The notes beneath the pieces are model-generated. The model had not been told where the DNA came from, searched no databases, and saw only the letters and a list, made by a program, of their open reading frames with translations. Both the position numbers and the translations under genes were made by a program. A stretch of DNA of 42,674 nt from Deltaproteobacteria bacterium (GTDB lineage: Bacteria; Myxococcota_A; Polyangia; Nannocystales; Nannocystaceae). Position 1 is the first letter of the stretch; each line of letters begins with the position of its first letter. The DNA lies in contig CANLQR010000005.1 in NCBI GenBank assembly GCA_947492135.1, positions 1-42,674 of the forward strand, in the 5' to 3' direction. Of this stretch, positions 8,718-17,342 are shown piece after piece.

Positions 8718-10934
8718 ATGCTCGAGGCGACGTCACGAAGCTGCGGTCGGATCGGCATCATGGTGGCGACCGTGCTCGCCTGCGGTGGCTCCGAGGGCGA
8801 GCAAAATCCCTGTGGCGCCGGGGCCTATGCGGACGAGCGCGATGGCACATGTTTCTGCGAGCCGGGTTTTCACGGCGACCCCGAGCTCGAGTGTGCGCCC
8901 CACGGTGACCTCTGCGCCGAGGCCGACGAAAGAGTCGGACATCGGGTCTGTTCGCATACGATCGACGACGACGCCCAGTGGAGTCTGCTCTCGCTCGGCG
9001 GCGGCCCGACCAGCAGCGGCGTGCGGCGGCTGGGCAAGTACCTGGCCCCCGCCGGTCCCACGGCGCGGCTGCCAACGGTGTTCCCCGATGCAAACTACTA
9101 CCGGCTGCACTACTGCCTGATGTCCAGCGGCTTTGCGCCGCTGTTTCCCGGTCTCACCACGGCGGAACATGCCGGGCTCATCCTCACCCGCGCCGGCCGC
9201 GAGTTCTTCGCCGGCTCGACCTTCGAGTTCGCCGATACCACGGTGACGCGCTTTGGTTTCACCGTCGAGACCGCGAACCGCCCTGAGGAGGTCCCCGACG
9301 TCGAGACCATCTACTCCGTGTACCGTCAGCTCTCCGATCGCTTCGCGCCGGGTGAGCTCGCCTTCGTGCCGCGTGGTCCGTTGCAGGTGAGTGCGGCGGC
9401 CGGCTGGGTCGACCCCCCATTTGTCGTGGTCGAGCCGGCCAACACCGAGGTGGCCTACGAGACCTACACGCCGGGCATCGCGTACGGGCGAGTTCGACTC
9501 GAGGCCGGCAGCGAGCCGGGCACGTTCAGCTGGCAGGACATCGTCGTGTTCGACCAGGTCCCGGCCAACTACGAGGGCGTGATCGCAGCCGCAATCACCG
9601 GCGAGCGCCAGGACCTGCTGAGCCACCTCAACGTGCTCTCCGGGCAGCGGGGAACGCCCAATCTGTTTGCCGCCGATGCAATCACCTTGTTCACGCCGTT
9701 CGAGGGCCAGCTCGTACGCCTCGAAGCCGACGCCGGAAGCTACTCGATTGCTGCCGCGGCTCAGGCCGACGCCGACGCCTATTGGCAGGCCCATCGTCCG
9801 TTGGCGCTCGTCGAGAACCCCGCCGAGTTCGATCACGAAGACCTCGACGCCTTCGCTGCAATACCGACGACCACCGCACAGCAGCGAGCCTGGGCGCGCG
9901 CGCACTTTGGTGCCAAGACGACCGGGCTGGCGACGTTGTGGCCACTGCTCGACGCGAAGTACCGGACGCCCGGCTTCGGTGTGCCGTTCCACTACTACGA
10001 CGAGTTCATGCAGACCAATACGTGGGAGTTCGATTTCGGGGACGGGCTCGTCACCGCGAGCTACGCCGAGACGATCACCGCCTGGCTCGAGGACCCGGAG
10101 TTCCGCACCAACGCCGTGCTACGCTTGGAGCTGCTCGGCCGCTTGCGCGAAGACATGGTGACCCGCGGCGTCGTGTCTCCCGAGCTGGTCGCGGCGATGC
10201 GCGAGCGCATCATCACGGAGTTTGGCAGCGACGAGGTGATGGTTCGCGTGCGGTCGTCGTCGAACGCGGAGGACACGCCGACGTTCAACGGCGCAGGCCT
10301 CTACGAGTCCGCGAGCGGCTGCGCGGCCGACTCCGTGCGCGCGAGTGACAGCACCGTATCGCGGTGTGATCCGGACAAGGGCGCCCGCTCGTTGAACAAG
10401 GCGCTGGCGACCGTGTGGTCCAGTCTGTGGAACTACGGGGCGTTCGAAGAGCGCGACTACTTCCAGATCGATCACAGCCTGGTGGCCATGGGCGCCACGG
10501 TTTCGCTGCGGTACAACGACGAGATCGCCAACGGCGTGGCCTTCACCGGCAACCCGCGCGACTCGAAGAGCCGCGACTATTTGATCAATGCTCAGTTCGG
10601 CGAGACTGACGTGGTAAGCCCGACCGAGGGCGTCACGGCGGAGCTTTCGTACCTCACCGTGGTCGACGGCAACGTCAGCGAAATTCACCGCGCCATCGCG
10701 TCCTCGCTCGTCCCGGCCGGTGACGTCGTGATGAGCGACGCGCTGCTCGAGGAGCTCGGGGGCCTGATGGCCGAGCTCACGCTCACGTACCCGGTGGACT
10801 ATGCGCTCGAGGGGTCCGACCGGCCGCTGTTGGACCTCGAGTTCAAGGTCGCGGGCGACGGTGGCCTGCGGATCAAGCAGATCCGCACGTTCCTGCCCTC
10901 GTCCTACTCGTCAGACCCGACGTGCCGAGACTGA
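8718..10934 (+). CDS. Lipoprotein with PEP/pyruvate-dikinase (glucan-water-dikinase-like) domains
   Basis: A 738-residue protein. A short lipoprotein signal ends in VLAC (Cys22), followed by an EGF-like Cys cluster (residues 32-59). Around residues 270-345 lies a swivelling phosphohistidine-like domain: DLLSHLNVLSGQRGTPNLF, with His303 at the position of the phosphorylated His of dikinases. Residues about 400-730 match the PPDK ATP-grasp (PEP/pyruvate-binding) domain: VRSSSNAEDTPTFNGAGLYE (512-530), the VWSSLWN block, GVAFTGNP, and LDLEFKV with RIKQIRTF at the end. The order His-domain then ATP-grasp is that of glucan water dikinases. A Cys pair (535 and 550) sits in an insertion, consistent with export. 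A periplasmic or surface dikinase would lack ATP, so the activity is doubtful; a carbohydrate-binding or repurposed role is possible. The last 31 bases overlap the convergent gene. Confidence 0.75.
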   Translation: MLEATSRSCGRIGIMVATVLACGGSEGEQNPCGAGAYADERDGTCFCEPGFHGDPELECAPHGDLCAEADERVGHRVCSHTIDDDAQWSLLSLGGGPTSSGVRRLGKYLAPAGPTARLPTVFPDANYYRLHYCLMSSGFAPLFPGLTTAEHAGLILTRAGREFFAGSTFEFADTTVTRFGFTVETANRPEEVPDVETIYSVYRQLSDRFAPGELAFVPRGPLQVSAAAGWVDPPFVVVEPANTEVAYETYTPGIAYGRVRLEAGSEPGTFSWQDIVVFDQVPANYEGVIAAAITGERQDLLSHLNVLSGQRGTPNLFAADAITLFTPFEGQLVRLEADAGSYSIAAAAQADADAYWQAHRPLALVENPAEFDHEDLDAFAAIPTTTAQQRAWARAHFGAKTTGLATLWPLLDAKYRTPGFGVPFHYYDEFMQTNTWEFDFGDGLVTASYAETITAWLEDPEFRTNAVLRLELLGRLREDMVTRGVVSPELVAAMRERIITEFGSDEVMVRVRSSSNAEDTPTFNGAGLYESASGCAADSVRASDSTVSRCDPDKGARSLNKALATVWSSLWNYGAFEERDYFQIDHSLVAMGATVSLRYNDEIANGVAFTGNPRDSKSRDYLINAQFGETDVVSPTEGVTAELSYLTVVDGNVSEIHRAIASSLVPAGDVVMSDALLEELGGLMAELTLTYPVDYALEGSDRPLLDLEFKVAGDGGLRIKQIRTFLPSSYSSDPTCRD

Positions 10935-12370
10935 CCGGATCGGCGCACCACCAGCACCAGCAGCACCACGGCGGTCACCGCGAAGGCTCCGGTGAGCACG
11001 ATGGCGAGCACCGAACACAGCGCGCTGAGCCGCGGTAGCAATGGCGGCGCGCCACCGGCGAGCACGGCCGGTACGCCACAGACCCAGGCGGTCGCCGTCC
11101 ACACCCCGACGGCCGGCAGCACGAGCCCGAGGGCAGCCCGCCAGGCTTGGATGCGACCGCACAGCCAGCGGAGTCCGACCGCCAACATGGCAAGGCCGCC
11201 GAGCGACGCGAGCAAGACGTCGCGGCCCACTGGCGGATAGACCACCGGGTTCGACAACGTGATGGGGCCGTGGAGCAGCACAACGCCGAGCCAGCACAGC
11301 AGTGGCCACACCGCGGCGATCCACACACCCCGCCCGAGTGCACGATGAGCCCCGAGCGCCGCGACGACGCACAACCCAGCGGCGACCACGAGGTCGACGG
11401 GCGCGGCGCGAGGTAGCGTCGCGTCGGGCTCAGGGTGCGCCCACGCGAACGCCAAGGTGCGCCCGGTCGCCTCGGGAAGCGGCGCCACGCCCACCGCCTC
11501 GGCGAGCGCCCGGTGCAGATCGACCAGATGCACCGGGGTGTCGATCGGCGCTGCGGGCTGGACGTCGCCGAAGATGCACGCGCGAACCATGCGGATCTCG
11601 GGCTCCGCATCGCCGTGACCACCCGCCGGGCGATGGCCGTGGTCGGCCACGACGAACCACCGCGTGGTACCCGGTGACGGATCGGCAGCAATCAAGCCCG
11701 CGAGCATCGCGTCGGCCTCGCTGGCCGCACGCGCATACTCGGGAGAGGCGCCGCCGAATCCATGGCCAGCCTCGTCCACGCGCAGCACGTGGACAAACCC
11801 CAGCGGTGCGGGGCTCGCCACCGCCGCGCTCGCCACCGCCATGAACTCGGACGTCCGCCACGACGAGCCTGGCTCCTCGATCTCCTCGCGCTCGGCCGCA
11901 GGCTCGGTGTGCGAGAACCCAAAGCTGTGGACGATGTCGCGATGCGATTCACCGACAGCGATGCTGCCGGCCACTCGGGCACCAAGTGCATTCGTGGGCG
12001 CGGGGTCGAGTCGACCGAGGCGATACAGCACCCCCGCTTGCTGCTGCGTGAGACCGGTCCACAGCACGTGTTGCACGGGCAGCGATACCGTCGGAAAACC
12101 CACGTCCACCACGAAGTCCAGGCCCCGAGCGCAGGCGCCCGAGAGCACGTCGAGCGTCGAGGCGTGGTCGCGGGAGAGCCCGTCGATCAGCACGACGCGC
12201 ACGGCGGTCGCCGGCCCCATCATCGGCCCTGGGTCGGGATACAACCCCGGACCGGCGGTCGCAGCACCGTCGACGAAGAACCCTCGGATGACGGCGCGCC
12301 GCAAGGCGTAGCAACCCCACGTGAGCGCGACCAGCAGCACCACCAGGCCGATGCGGGCACGCCGGCTCAT
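10904..12370 (-). CDS. Membrane phosphodiesterase/alkaline-phosphatase-superfamily protein
   Basis: A 488-residue protein. One N-terminal helix (about 7-24) is followed by a periplasmic catalytic domain (about 55-310) and five C-terminal membrane helices (about 328-482). Metal-ligand motifs of the type I phosphodiesterase/nucleotide pyrophosphatase fold are visible: Asp63 in VVLIDGLSRD, Asp199 and His203 in RVDEAGHGFG, Asp243-His244 in VVADHGH, and His252 in GGHGD. At the nucleophile site the motif is FPTVSLPVQHVLWTG, so Ser96 replaces the usual Thr. The topology recalls PIG-N/GPI-ethanolamine-phosphate-transferase-like proteins, but the substrate is unknown. It is the last gene of a three-gene minus-strand operon, six bases after the small membrane-protein gene. 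Its 3' end overlaps the convergent dikinase-like gene by 31 bases. Confidence 0.72.
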   Translation of the reverse strand: MSRRARIGLVVLLVALTWGCYALRRAVIRGFFVDGAATAGPGLYPDPGPMMGPATAVRVVLIDGLSRDHASTLDVLSGACARGLDFVVDVGFPTVSLPVQHVLWTGLTQQQAGVLYRLGRLDPAPTNALGARVAGSIAVGESHRDIVHSFGFSHTEPAAEREEIEEPGSSWRTSEFMAVASAAVASPAPLGFVHVLRVDEAGHGFGGASPEYARAASEADAMLAGLIAADPSPGTTRWFVVADHGHRPAGGHGDAEPEIRMVRACIFGDVQPAAPIDTPVHLVDLHRALAEAVGVAPLPEATGRTLAFAWAHPEPDATLPRAAPVDLVVAAGLCVVAALGAHRALGRGVWIAAVWPLLCWLGVVLLHGPITLSNPVVYPPVGRDVLLASLGGLAMLAVGLRWLCGRIQAWRAALGLVLPAVGVWTATAWVCGVPAVLAGGAPPLLPRLSALCSVLAIVLTGAFAVTAVVLLVLVVRRSGQSRHVGSDE

Positions 12371-12376
12371 CGTTCC

Positions 12377-12937
12377 TCAGCGCCGGTCCAGCGCCACAAC
12401 ACCGCGGGATGACCGACCACGACGTCTCGCGATCGCGATCATGACGATTCCCGCCACGAGCATGATGCCCCCCGAGACGCCTGCCCCCAACGCGATCTGA
12501 TTCGCCGACCGTCCGCGATCGAGCAGCTCACGACGACGATCGATCTCGGCCCGGCCTCGAAGTGGGGTGAGATCGGCCTGCGCCGCTTGGCCAAGGCCAA
12601 GACCCACGACCATCACGGCGTAGCCGGCGGCACCGAGCACCATTGCGGCCACGCCGACGCGTTGCAGCGTTCTGCGTGGGCCCTCGAGTGAAGGTGGGAT
12701 CGCCTCGTCAATCGCGATCGGCCGCGGCGCCGGCGTTTGGCGACCGGCTGCAGCGTCTTGCGTGGTCGTGGGCGCCGCAGGATCTTGGGCGCCGACGTCC
12801 GGCGTGGCGACGCTCGGGCCGCCACCACCGGGGGCCGTCTCGACGGCGTCGACCCCCGCGTAGTGCCGCAGCGAGCGCGGGGTCCCCGGATCCTCAGCCG
12901 CGAGGACCAGCCCGAGCACGCACGCCACCGCGTTCAC
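12377..12937 (-). CDS. Small two-helix membrane protein of unknown function
   Basis: A 186-residue protein that I do not recognise as a named family. It starts with a short hydrophobic signal-like segment (NAVACVLGLVLAAED), continues with a Pro/Ala/Thr-rich stretch to about residue 85, and has two predicted membrane helices (about 94-115 and 146-170) separated by a charged loop with a likely helix (LRGRAEIDRRRELLDRGR). The tail is Arg-rich and probably cytoplasmic. GTG at 12937 overlaps the stop of the upstream FG-GAP lipoprotein gene by four bases (GTGA), and the phosphodiesterase-like gene follows six bases downstream. It is therefore almost certainly co-translated with both and may scaffold them (inference). 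Proteins with this layout are common in myxobacterial genomes. Confidence 0.65.
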   Translation of the reverse strand: MNAVACVLGLVLAAEDPGTPRSLRHYAGVDAVETAPGGGGPSVATPDVGAQDPAAPTTTQDAAAGRQTPAPRPIAIDEAIPPSLEGPRRTLQRVGVAAMVLGAAGYAVMVVGLGLGQAAQADLTPLRGRAEIDRRRELLDRGRSANQIALGAGVSGGIMLVAGIVMIAIARRRGRSSRGVVALDRR

Positions 12938-14148
12938 GGGTTCACCGCCTGGCGCCGAAGCCGGCCGTCCGCAAGCGTCACCAGCTCCAGCACTGGCAAC
13001 GGCCCGAAGCGGCCGACCCCGATGGACTGCACCCCGCCGGTTGCGAACATCACGCTCTCGGGATTGCGACCAGCCTCGCCCCGCCAGAATTCGACACCGA
13101 CGTCCGTGCCGACGAAAACATCCGGCTCGCCGTCGAGATCCGCATCGAATGCGGTCGCTGCGATCGGCGCGGTGCCGAGCGCCAGGCTGTCCAGCGCCCG
13201 CAGGCCACGATCGGCGGCGGCCGACACCAGGGTGACCGTGCGCCCGAATCGATCGAGCGTCATGAAGTCGAGCCGCCCGTCGCGATCGCGATCGTAGGCG
13301 ACCACCGCAGTCGGACCCCGGCCGACGTCGAGCCGAGTGAAGCCATCCCAGCTTCCACCGGTCACGATCGCCAGGCGATTCTGACGTTCATCCACGACCG
13401 CGAGGTCGAGGTTCTCATCGTCGTCGAAGTCGACCGCAGGCCCGACATGCACCTGGGTTCCGACGTCGATGTGCCGCGCGACCGCGCCCTCGACGAGGTC
13501 GATCACGTGCAGCGCCCCGACGTCGTCGACGAAGCCCAGGGTCGCGGCTTGCTCGAGCCGCGGCACCACGGTGGCCTCGGCGATCACGTGCCCGACATCG
13601 AGCCCGAAGATCGGAGAAAAGTCGCCCTGGTCATCGGCCGCGAGGACGGTGACGAGCGTGCCGGACGCGGCCACGATGTCGCCTTCGCCGTCGCCATCGC
13701 CATCGCCCAGCGCGAGGGTCGTCACCGGCGACGGGGTTGTGATGGTGCGCGAGCCCAGAACCCCGCCTTGGGCCGACAGGTGTCGCAGGGTCCCGGCCTC
13801 GTCGACGACCACGACTTCGTCGCGACCATCGCGATCGAGGTCGGCGATGCGGAACATCGCGATGGCAGGTGCGTCGGCGACCTCGACGGGATCGCTGTAG
13901 CACAGCTCGCCAGCCTCGTGCTCACCGTTGCCGCACCGCCCGCACAGCTCGTGACGACACTGCTGCGCCGGGCCGCAGTCGCTCGCGTCCGCACAGACGG
14001 CCCCGATGGTGACGTCACCGGAAAAGCATCCCAGGAGCAACAGGCCGCACGACGCCGCCCCGAGCGCTGCGTGGGCCGCAGGCCGGAATCGGAGCACCGT
14101 CGACAGCAGGAGCACGGGCTTCAAGGGAGCGCGGCGCAAAGGTACCAC
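12934..14148 (-). CDS. FG-GAP/VCBS-repeat lipoprotein
   Basis: A 404-residue protein. A lipobox LLLGC places the lipidated Cys at residue 41 when read from GTG at 14148. A second GTG at 14097 would give a more normal 23-residue signal and may be the true start; neither has a clear Shine-Dalgarno. A Cys-rich segment follows (residues about 52-83, CADASDCGPAQQC, RCGNGEHEAGELC). Then come several FG-GAP/VCBS-type repeats with Asp-rich calcium loops: DLDRDGRDEVVVVD, DGDGDGEGDIV, DFDDDENLDLAVVD, DRDRDGRLDFM and DADLDGEPDVFVG. A beta-propeller on the outer surface or in the periplasm is expected. It heads an operon with the small membrane protein (four-base overlap) and the phosphodiesterase-like gene, so all three may form one envelope complex (inference). 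Confidence 0.78.
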   Translation of the reverse strand: MVPLRRAPLKPVLLLSTVLRFRPAAHAALGAASCGLLLLGCFSGDVTIGAVCADASDCGPAQQCRHELCGRCGNGEHEAGELCYSDPVEVADAPAIAMFRIADLDRDGRDEVVVVDEAGTLRHLSAQGGVLGSRTITTPSPVTTLALGDGDGDGEGDIVAASGTLVTVLAADDQGDFSPIFGLDVGHVIAEATVVPRLEQAATLGFVDDVGALHVIDLVEGAVARHIDVGTQVHVGPAVDFDDDENLDLAVVDERQNRLAIVTGGSWDGFTRLDVGRGPTAVVAYDRDRDGRLDFMTLDRFGRTVTLVSAAADRGLRALDSLALGTAPIAATAFDADLDGEPDVFVGTDVGVEFWRGEAGRNPESVMFATGGVQSIGVGRFGPLPVLELVTLADGRLRRQAVNP

Positions 14149-14177
14149 GGCGCTGCCCGCGGCTGCGGGCGCGCGGA

Positions 14178-14200
14178 CGGTGCCCGCCGACGCGGGACCG
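14178..14200. repeat. Imperfect hairpin in a divergent promoter region
   Basis: CGGT-(G)-CCCGC pairs with GCGGG-ACCG around a four-base loop, with one bulged G. It sits in the 62 bases between the divergent starts of the FG-GAP lipoprotein and the small lipoprotein. It may be an operator or a leader hairpin; no promoter elements could be assigned. Confidence 0.25.
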
Positions 14201-14210
14201 TGGCATCTTT

Positions 14211-14645
14211 GTGGTTACCGCCGTGCACGCTCCAGCCCTGCGCCCTTCCCTCCTGCTGCCCGTCACCCTGCTCGCGGCCCTCGCATCGTGCTCCGACGCG
14301 CACGATGTGGCCTTCCGCGTGACCCTCGCCGGTGATGTGCCCGTGCCCCCCGGGGTGTTCATCGCGTTTGTCATCGCCGAAGGCACGCCGGTCGAAGGCG
14401 CGACCGCAAAGTCCCAAGTGCCGGTGACGCAGGGTGTTCGCACGTATCAAGGCAAGAGCAGCATCTGCTGCAAGCCGGCGCCGACCGTCGAGCTGTTTGC
14501 GTTCATCGACCTCGACGGTGATCGGCAGCTCGATTTCGACGAGCCCCGGGGCGCCGATCCGAAGAACCCGGTGACGCTCGCCGACGGCAGCACGGCATAC
14601 TCGAGCGCGATCGTGATCACGTTGGCACCCACCGCCACACCGTGA
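14211..14645 (+). CDS. Small lipoprotein of unknown function
   Basis: A 144-residue protein that I do not recognise as a family. The N-terminus has an Arg (RPS), a Leu-rich core and the lipobox LASC (Cys27). The mature part has an early beta-rich half (VAFRVTLAGDVPVPPGVF, FVIAEG), a tandem Cys pair (ICC), and an Asp-rich loop, DLDGDRQLDFDEPRG, that resembles a calcium-binding EF-hand-like or dockerin-like turn. The end is a beta-strand pattern. GTG at 14211 is taken as start; GTG at 14223 is an equally short alternative, and neither has a good ribosome-binding site. It is divergent from the FG-GAP lipoprotein operon across 62 bases and convergent with rsmE, with 27 bases between stops and no evident hairpin there. 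Confidence 0.65.
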   Translation: MVTAVHAPALRPSLLLPVTLLAALASCSDAHDVAFRVTLAGDVPVPPGVFIAFVIAEGTPVEGATAKSQVPVTQGVRTYQGKSSICCKPAPTVELFAFIDLDGDRQLDFDEPRGADPKNPVTLADGSTAYSSAIVITLAPTATP

Positions 14646-14672
14646 CCCCGGAGCTCGCGGACAGGCAACGCG

Positions 14673-15383
14673 TCACGCGACGCCCAAGCGCGCGAGCACG
14701 GCAATCAAGGCGGTCTCGACGCGGAGAATCCTCGGGCCAAGGTGTACGCACTCGAAGCCCGCCTCGGCCCACAAGCCCAGCTCGACCGGAACCCATCCAC
14801 CTTCGGGGCCGACCGCAATCACCAGCGGACCCTCGACATCGCAAGGGCACGCAGCACCGCCGGTCGGATCGGCGACGAGCCGGCGGGCGTCGAGACGTGA
14901 CGCGAGCTCGTCCTCGACGAACGGACGCAACTTCATCCGGATCTCCACCTGCGGTGGGATGGTGTCACAGGCTTGCTCGAGGCCGAGGCGAACGTGGGCG
15001 TCGATCTCGGCCGAATGCAGCGCGGGCGAGCCCCAGTAGCTCTTCTCGACCCGCGCGCTGTGGCACAACACGATGCGCTGCACGCCCATCGCCGTCACGT
15101 GCGCGAGCAGGCGTCGCAACACCGGGGGTCGCGGCAACGCGAGCACCAGCTCCACCGGGCGTTTTGGCGGCGAATCCTCATCGAACGTGCACATCAGCTC
15201 GAGCGCCTCGCGAGTGCTGGCGACCACGGCGGCGTGCCCACGCCGGCCGCCCAGGACACCGACCCGCAACGTCGCGCCAAGGTCCTTGCCCAAGACCTCG
15301 CGCACATGGACGAGGGCAGGCCCAGCGACCTGCGCACGGCCGTCAGGATCGATCTGGGCCGGGTCGAGCAGCAGCAAGTTCAT
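14673..15383 (-). CDS. rsmE: 16S rRNA (uracil-1498-N3)-methyltransferase RsmE
   Basis: A 236-residue protein close to the usual family length (about 240). It uses SAM to methylate U1498 of 16S rRNA. The SPOUT-fold knot region is clear near the C-terminus: IAVGPEGGWVPVELGLW, GFECVHLGPRILRVETA and a final helix. Upstream are RVEKSYWGSPAL and a REVLGKDLGATLRVG-type N-terminal PUA-like part (the family usually has HxxxVLR there; this one begins VHVREVLG). ATG at 15383 overlaps the lnt stop by four bases (ATGA), so translation is coupled. It is the last gene of the mutM - cytochrome c - lnt - rsmE unit. Confidence 0.92.
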   Translation of the reverse strand: MNLLLLDPAQIDPDGRAQVAGPALVHVREVLGKDLGATLRVGVLGGRRGHAAVVASTREALELMCTFDEDSPPKRPVELVLALPRPPVLRRLLAHVTAMGVQRIVLCHSARVEKSYWGSPALHSAEIDAHVRLGLEQACDTIPPQVEIRMKLRPFVEDELASRLDARRLVADPTGGAACPCDVEGPLVIAVGPEGGWVPVELGLWAEAGFECVHLGPRILRVETALIAVLARLGVA

Positions 15384-16999
15384 GAGTCAGCCCTTCGATC
15401 TCGCCGCCGGCGCAGGACGTCGGCGCCCACCACGAGCACCAAACCACCGGCGCACAGCCAGCGCAACAGCCATCCGCCCCGCGCGAACACGGTGGGCTCG
15501 CTCGCGGTGTCGCGTGGCAAGGCCACGTCGGCGACGAGGTATTCGGGGGCGACCGGAGCCTCGCGGCGAGGGTCACGAACCGGACGCGAAGCCTGCAATC
15601 GCCCGGCGTAGTCGACCACACTCGCGGGACCAGCGGCGACGCTGCGTACCATCGGAATCCGATGTTCGACCGAGCGGAACTGAGCCAGCGCGAGGTGCTC
15701 CCACGGCTCGGCGGTGTCACCGAACCAGGTATCGATGGTCACGTTGACGAACACCTCGACCCCGCCCGACTGGGCCGCAACCTCGCGAGCGAACTCCACG
15801 AAGATGTCCTCATAGCAGACCAAGGGCCCGAGATACATCGGCGTCTCGGCGGTCTGGGCGTTGCTGCGAGGTGTGACCTCGAACCGCGCCGGCGCCGTGC
15901 CTGCGTGGTTGTGCGACACCGCGGGCACCATCTGAATCACCCAGCGGGGGTCGACCAACGGCACGTACTCGCCAAACGGCACCAGCACGACCTTGTCGAA
16001 CGCGCCGGTGATGGTCCCGTCTGCGCCCATCGCATACACGGTGTTGTACTCGAACGGATCATCCGGAGCGATGCTCGCGGCGCCGAAGATCGTCGGCGCA
16101 TCGTGGGCCAGCATGACCCGACGGTTGGGCTCCACGAAGTCACGCAGGAATGGCCGGGTCGTGCGATACGGGAACGAACCGGCTTCAGGCCAGACGATCA
16201 CCTGGGCGCCTTCGTCCTGGGCGGCGCGCGACATCGTCCACAGGCGCGCCATTTTTTCCGAGGGCGAGGCGGCCATCAAGGGTGTGTTCGGCTGCACGAT
16301 GCCGAAGCGAACGATCCGGGCATCGACCGCAGCGTCGTCCAGCGTCGCCATCCGCCAGTGCCCCAGCCCGTACGACAGCAGCGGGATCGCAAGCGCCAGC
16401 GCGGCGAGGGAAAATCGCTGGGGTCGCCGACGCTCACGCAGTGCGGTGGCCAGCGCAACGCCGCACAGCACGACCTGGGCCTCGACGGCCGCGACCCCGC
16501 CGAGTTCCGCGGCCTGCATCCACGCGGGCACCTCGGCGAGACCGATGACCGGCGTATAGGGGAACAGTGCGGGCCATAGCGTGGACACGCCCAACCACGA
16601 GCACACCGGCCACGCCCACGCCGCCGGACCTCGCTCGGGGGCCGCACGCGCGAGCACGGCCCACAGACCGAACGGGAGTGCAGTCCAGGCCGAGAACAAC
16701 GCTAGGCCCAGCCATGCCACCGGCGTCGGCAGGCCCGAAAACCGTTCGAGCATCTCGCCGATCCACGGAAACCCCACCAGGCCGATTCCCAGGCCGCCCA
16801 ACCATCCGGCGAGAAATCGCCGCGGGGCCCGACGCGAGCGCAACGCCTGCGTCGACCACACCAGCGGTGCGAAGCCCAACCAGATCGCGAGCGTGGCTCC
16901 GCCCGGCGGCGCGCCCAAGGCCAGGCACAACCCGCCGGTGCTGGCGATGAGCAGAGCACCGAGATCCGCGCGCCGCTTTGGATCGCGATCAGAGCGCAC
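15380..16999 (-). CDS. lnt: Apolipoprotein N-acyltransferase
   Basis: A 539-residue inner-membrane enzyme that adds the third acyl chain to the N-terminal Cys of lipoproteins, needed for their efficient sorting to the outer membrane. The first 215 residues have about six to seven membrane helices. A nitrilase-like periplasmic domain follows, with the catalytic triad Glu272 (VIVWPEAGSFP), Lys336 (FDKVVLVPFGEYVPL) and Cys395 (LVCYEDIF). A final membrane helix lies at about 512-528. GTG at 16999 is used; the start overlaps the cytochrome gene end by 11 bases. The lnt stop overlaps the rsmE start by four bases. Its location among many lipoprotein genes fits its role, but the operon partners are housekeeping genes. 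Confidence 0.94.
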   Translation of the reverse strand: MRSDRDPKRRADLGALLIASTGGLCLALGAPPGGATLAIWLGFAPLVWSTQALRSRRAPRRFLAGWLGGLGIGLVGFPWIGEMLERFSGLPTPVAWLGLALFSAWTALPFGLWAVLARAAPERGPAAWAWPVCSWLGVSTLWPALFPYTPVIGLAEVPAWMQAAELGGVAAVEAQVVLCGVALATALRERRRPQRFSLAALALAIPLLSYGLGHWRMATLDDAAVDARIVRFGIVQPNTPLMAASPSEKMARLWTMSRAAQDEGAQVIVWPEAGSFPYRTTRPFLRDFVEPNRRVMLAHDAPTIFGAASIAPDDPFEYNTVYAMGADGTITGAFDKVVLVPFGEYVPLVDPRWVIQMVPAVSHNHAGTAPARFEVTPRSNAQTAETPMYLGPLVCYEDIFVEFAREVAAQSGGVEVFVNVTIDTWFGDTAEPWEHLALAQFRSVEHRIPMVRSVAAGPASVVDYAGRLQASRPVRDPRREAPVAPEYLVADVALPRDTASEPTVFARGGWLLRWLCAGGLVLVVGADVLRRRRDRRADS

Positions 17000-17342
17000 G
17001 GATCAGCTCCACCAGCGCCGTGACGACCTCGGGTTTTTTCCCGAGGTCGGGATTTGCGGCCATGTTGCTGTCGAGACCGACCGACCGACCGCCCTCGACG
17101 ATCACCCCTGCGATCCGCGCGTCGGTCACATCGCGCTGCCACTGGCCGTCACCGAAGTTGCGCGGCTTGACCGGCAGCAGCTTGGCGCCAGCGCCGTCGC
17201 CCCGACCGTGGACACCGTGACACGCCGCGCAACGCTCGTTCCAGATCTTCTGCGCCTCGGCACGCGCGGCCTCGGGTGCCAGCGCGGGACGACCACAGCC
17301 GACCACGATCCCGGCGGCCAGCACGAGCGCGGCCCGAATCAT
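16989..17342 (-). CDS. Monohaem cytochrome c lipoprotein
   Basis: A 117-residue protein with a lipoprotein signal ending in VVGC (Cys16), a single haem c attachment site CAACH (Cys38, Cys41, His42) and a probable distal Met94 in LDSNMAANPDL. The segment GVHGRGDGAGAKLLPVKPRNF is typical of small class I cytochromes of the CccA or cbb3-accessory kind. It should carry electrons at the periplasmic face while anchored by lipid. The frame is open for a further 99 codons upstream, but ATG at 17342 is preferred: it gives a proper signal peptide and a four-base ATGA overlap with the mutM stop. Its 3' end overlaps lnt by 11 bases. Confidence 0.85.
   Translation of the reverse strand: MIRAALVLAAGIVVGCGRPALAPEAARAEAQKIWNERCAACHGVHGRGDGAGAKLLPVKPRNFGDGQWQRDVTDARIAGVIVEGGRSVGLDSNMAANPDLGKKPEVVTALVELIRAL

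Noticed and set aside
12643-14322. 559-codon plus-strand ORF
   Set aside because: Antisense to the FG-GAP lipoprotein; its His/Arg/Val-rich composition is typical of a shadow of Asp-rich calcium loops.
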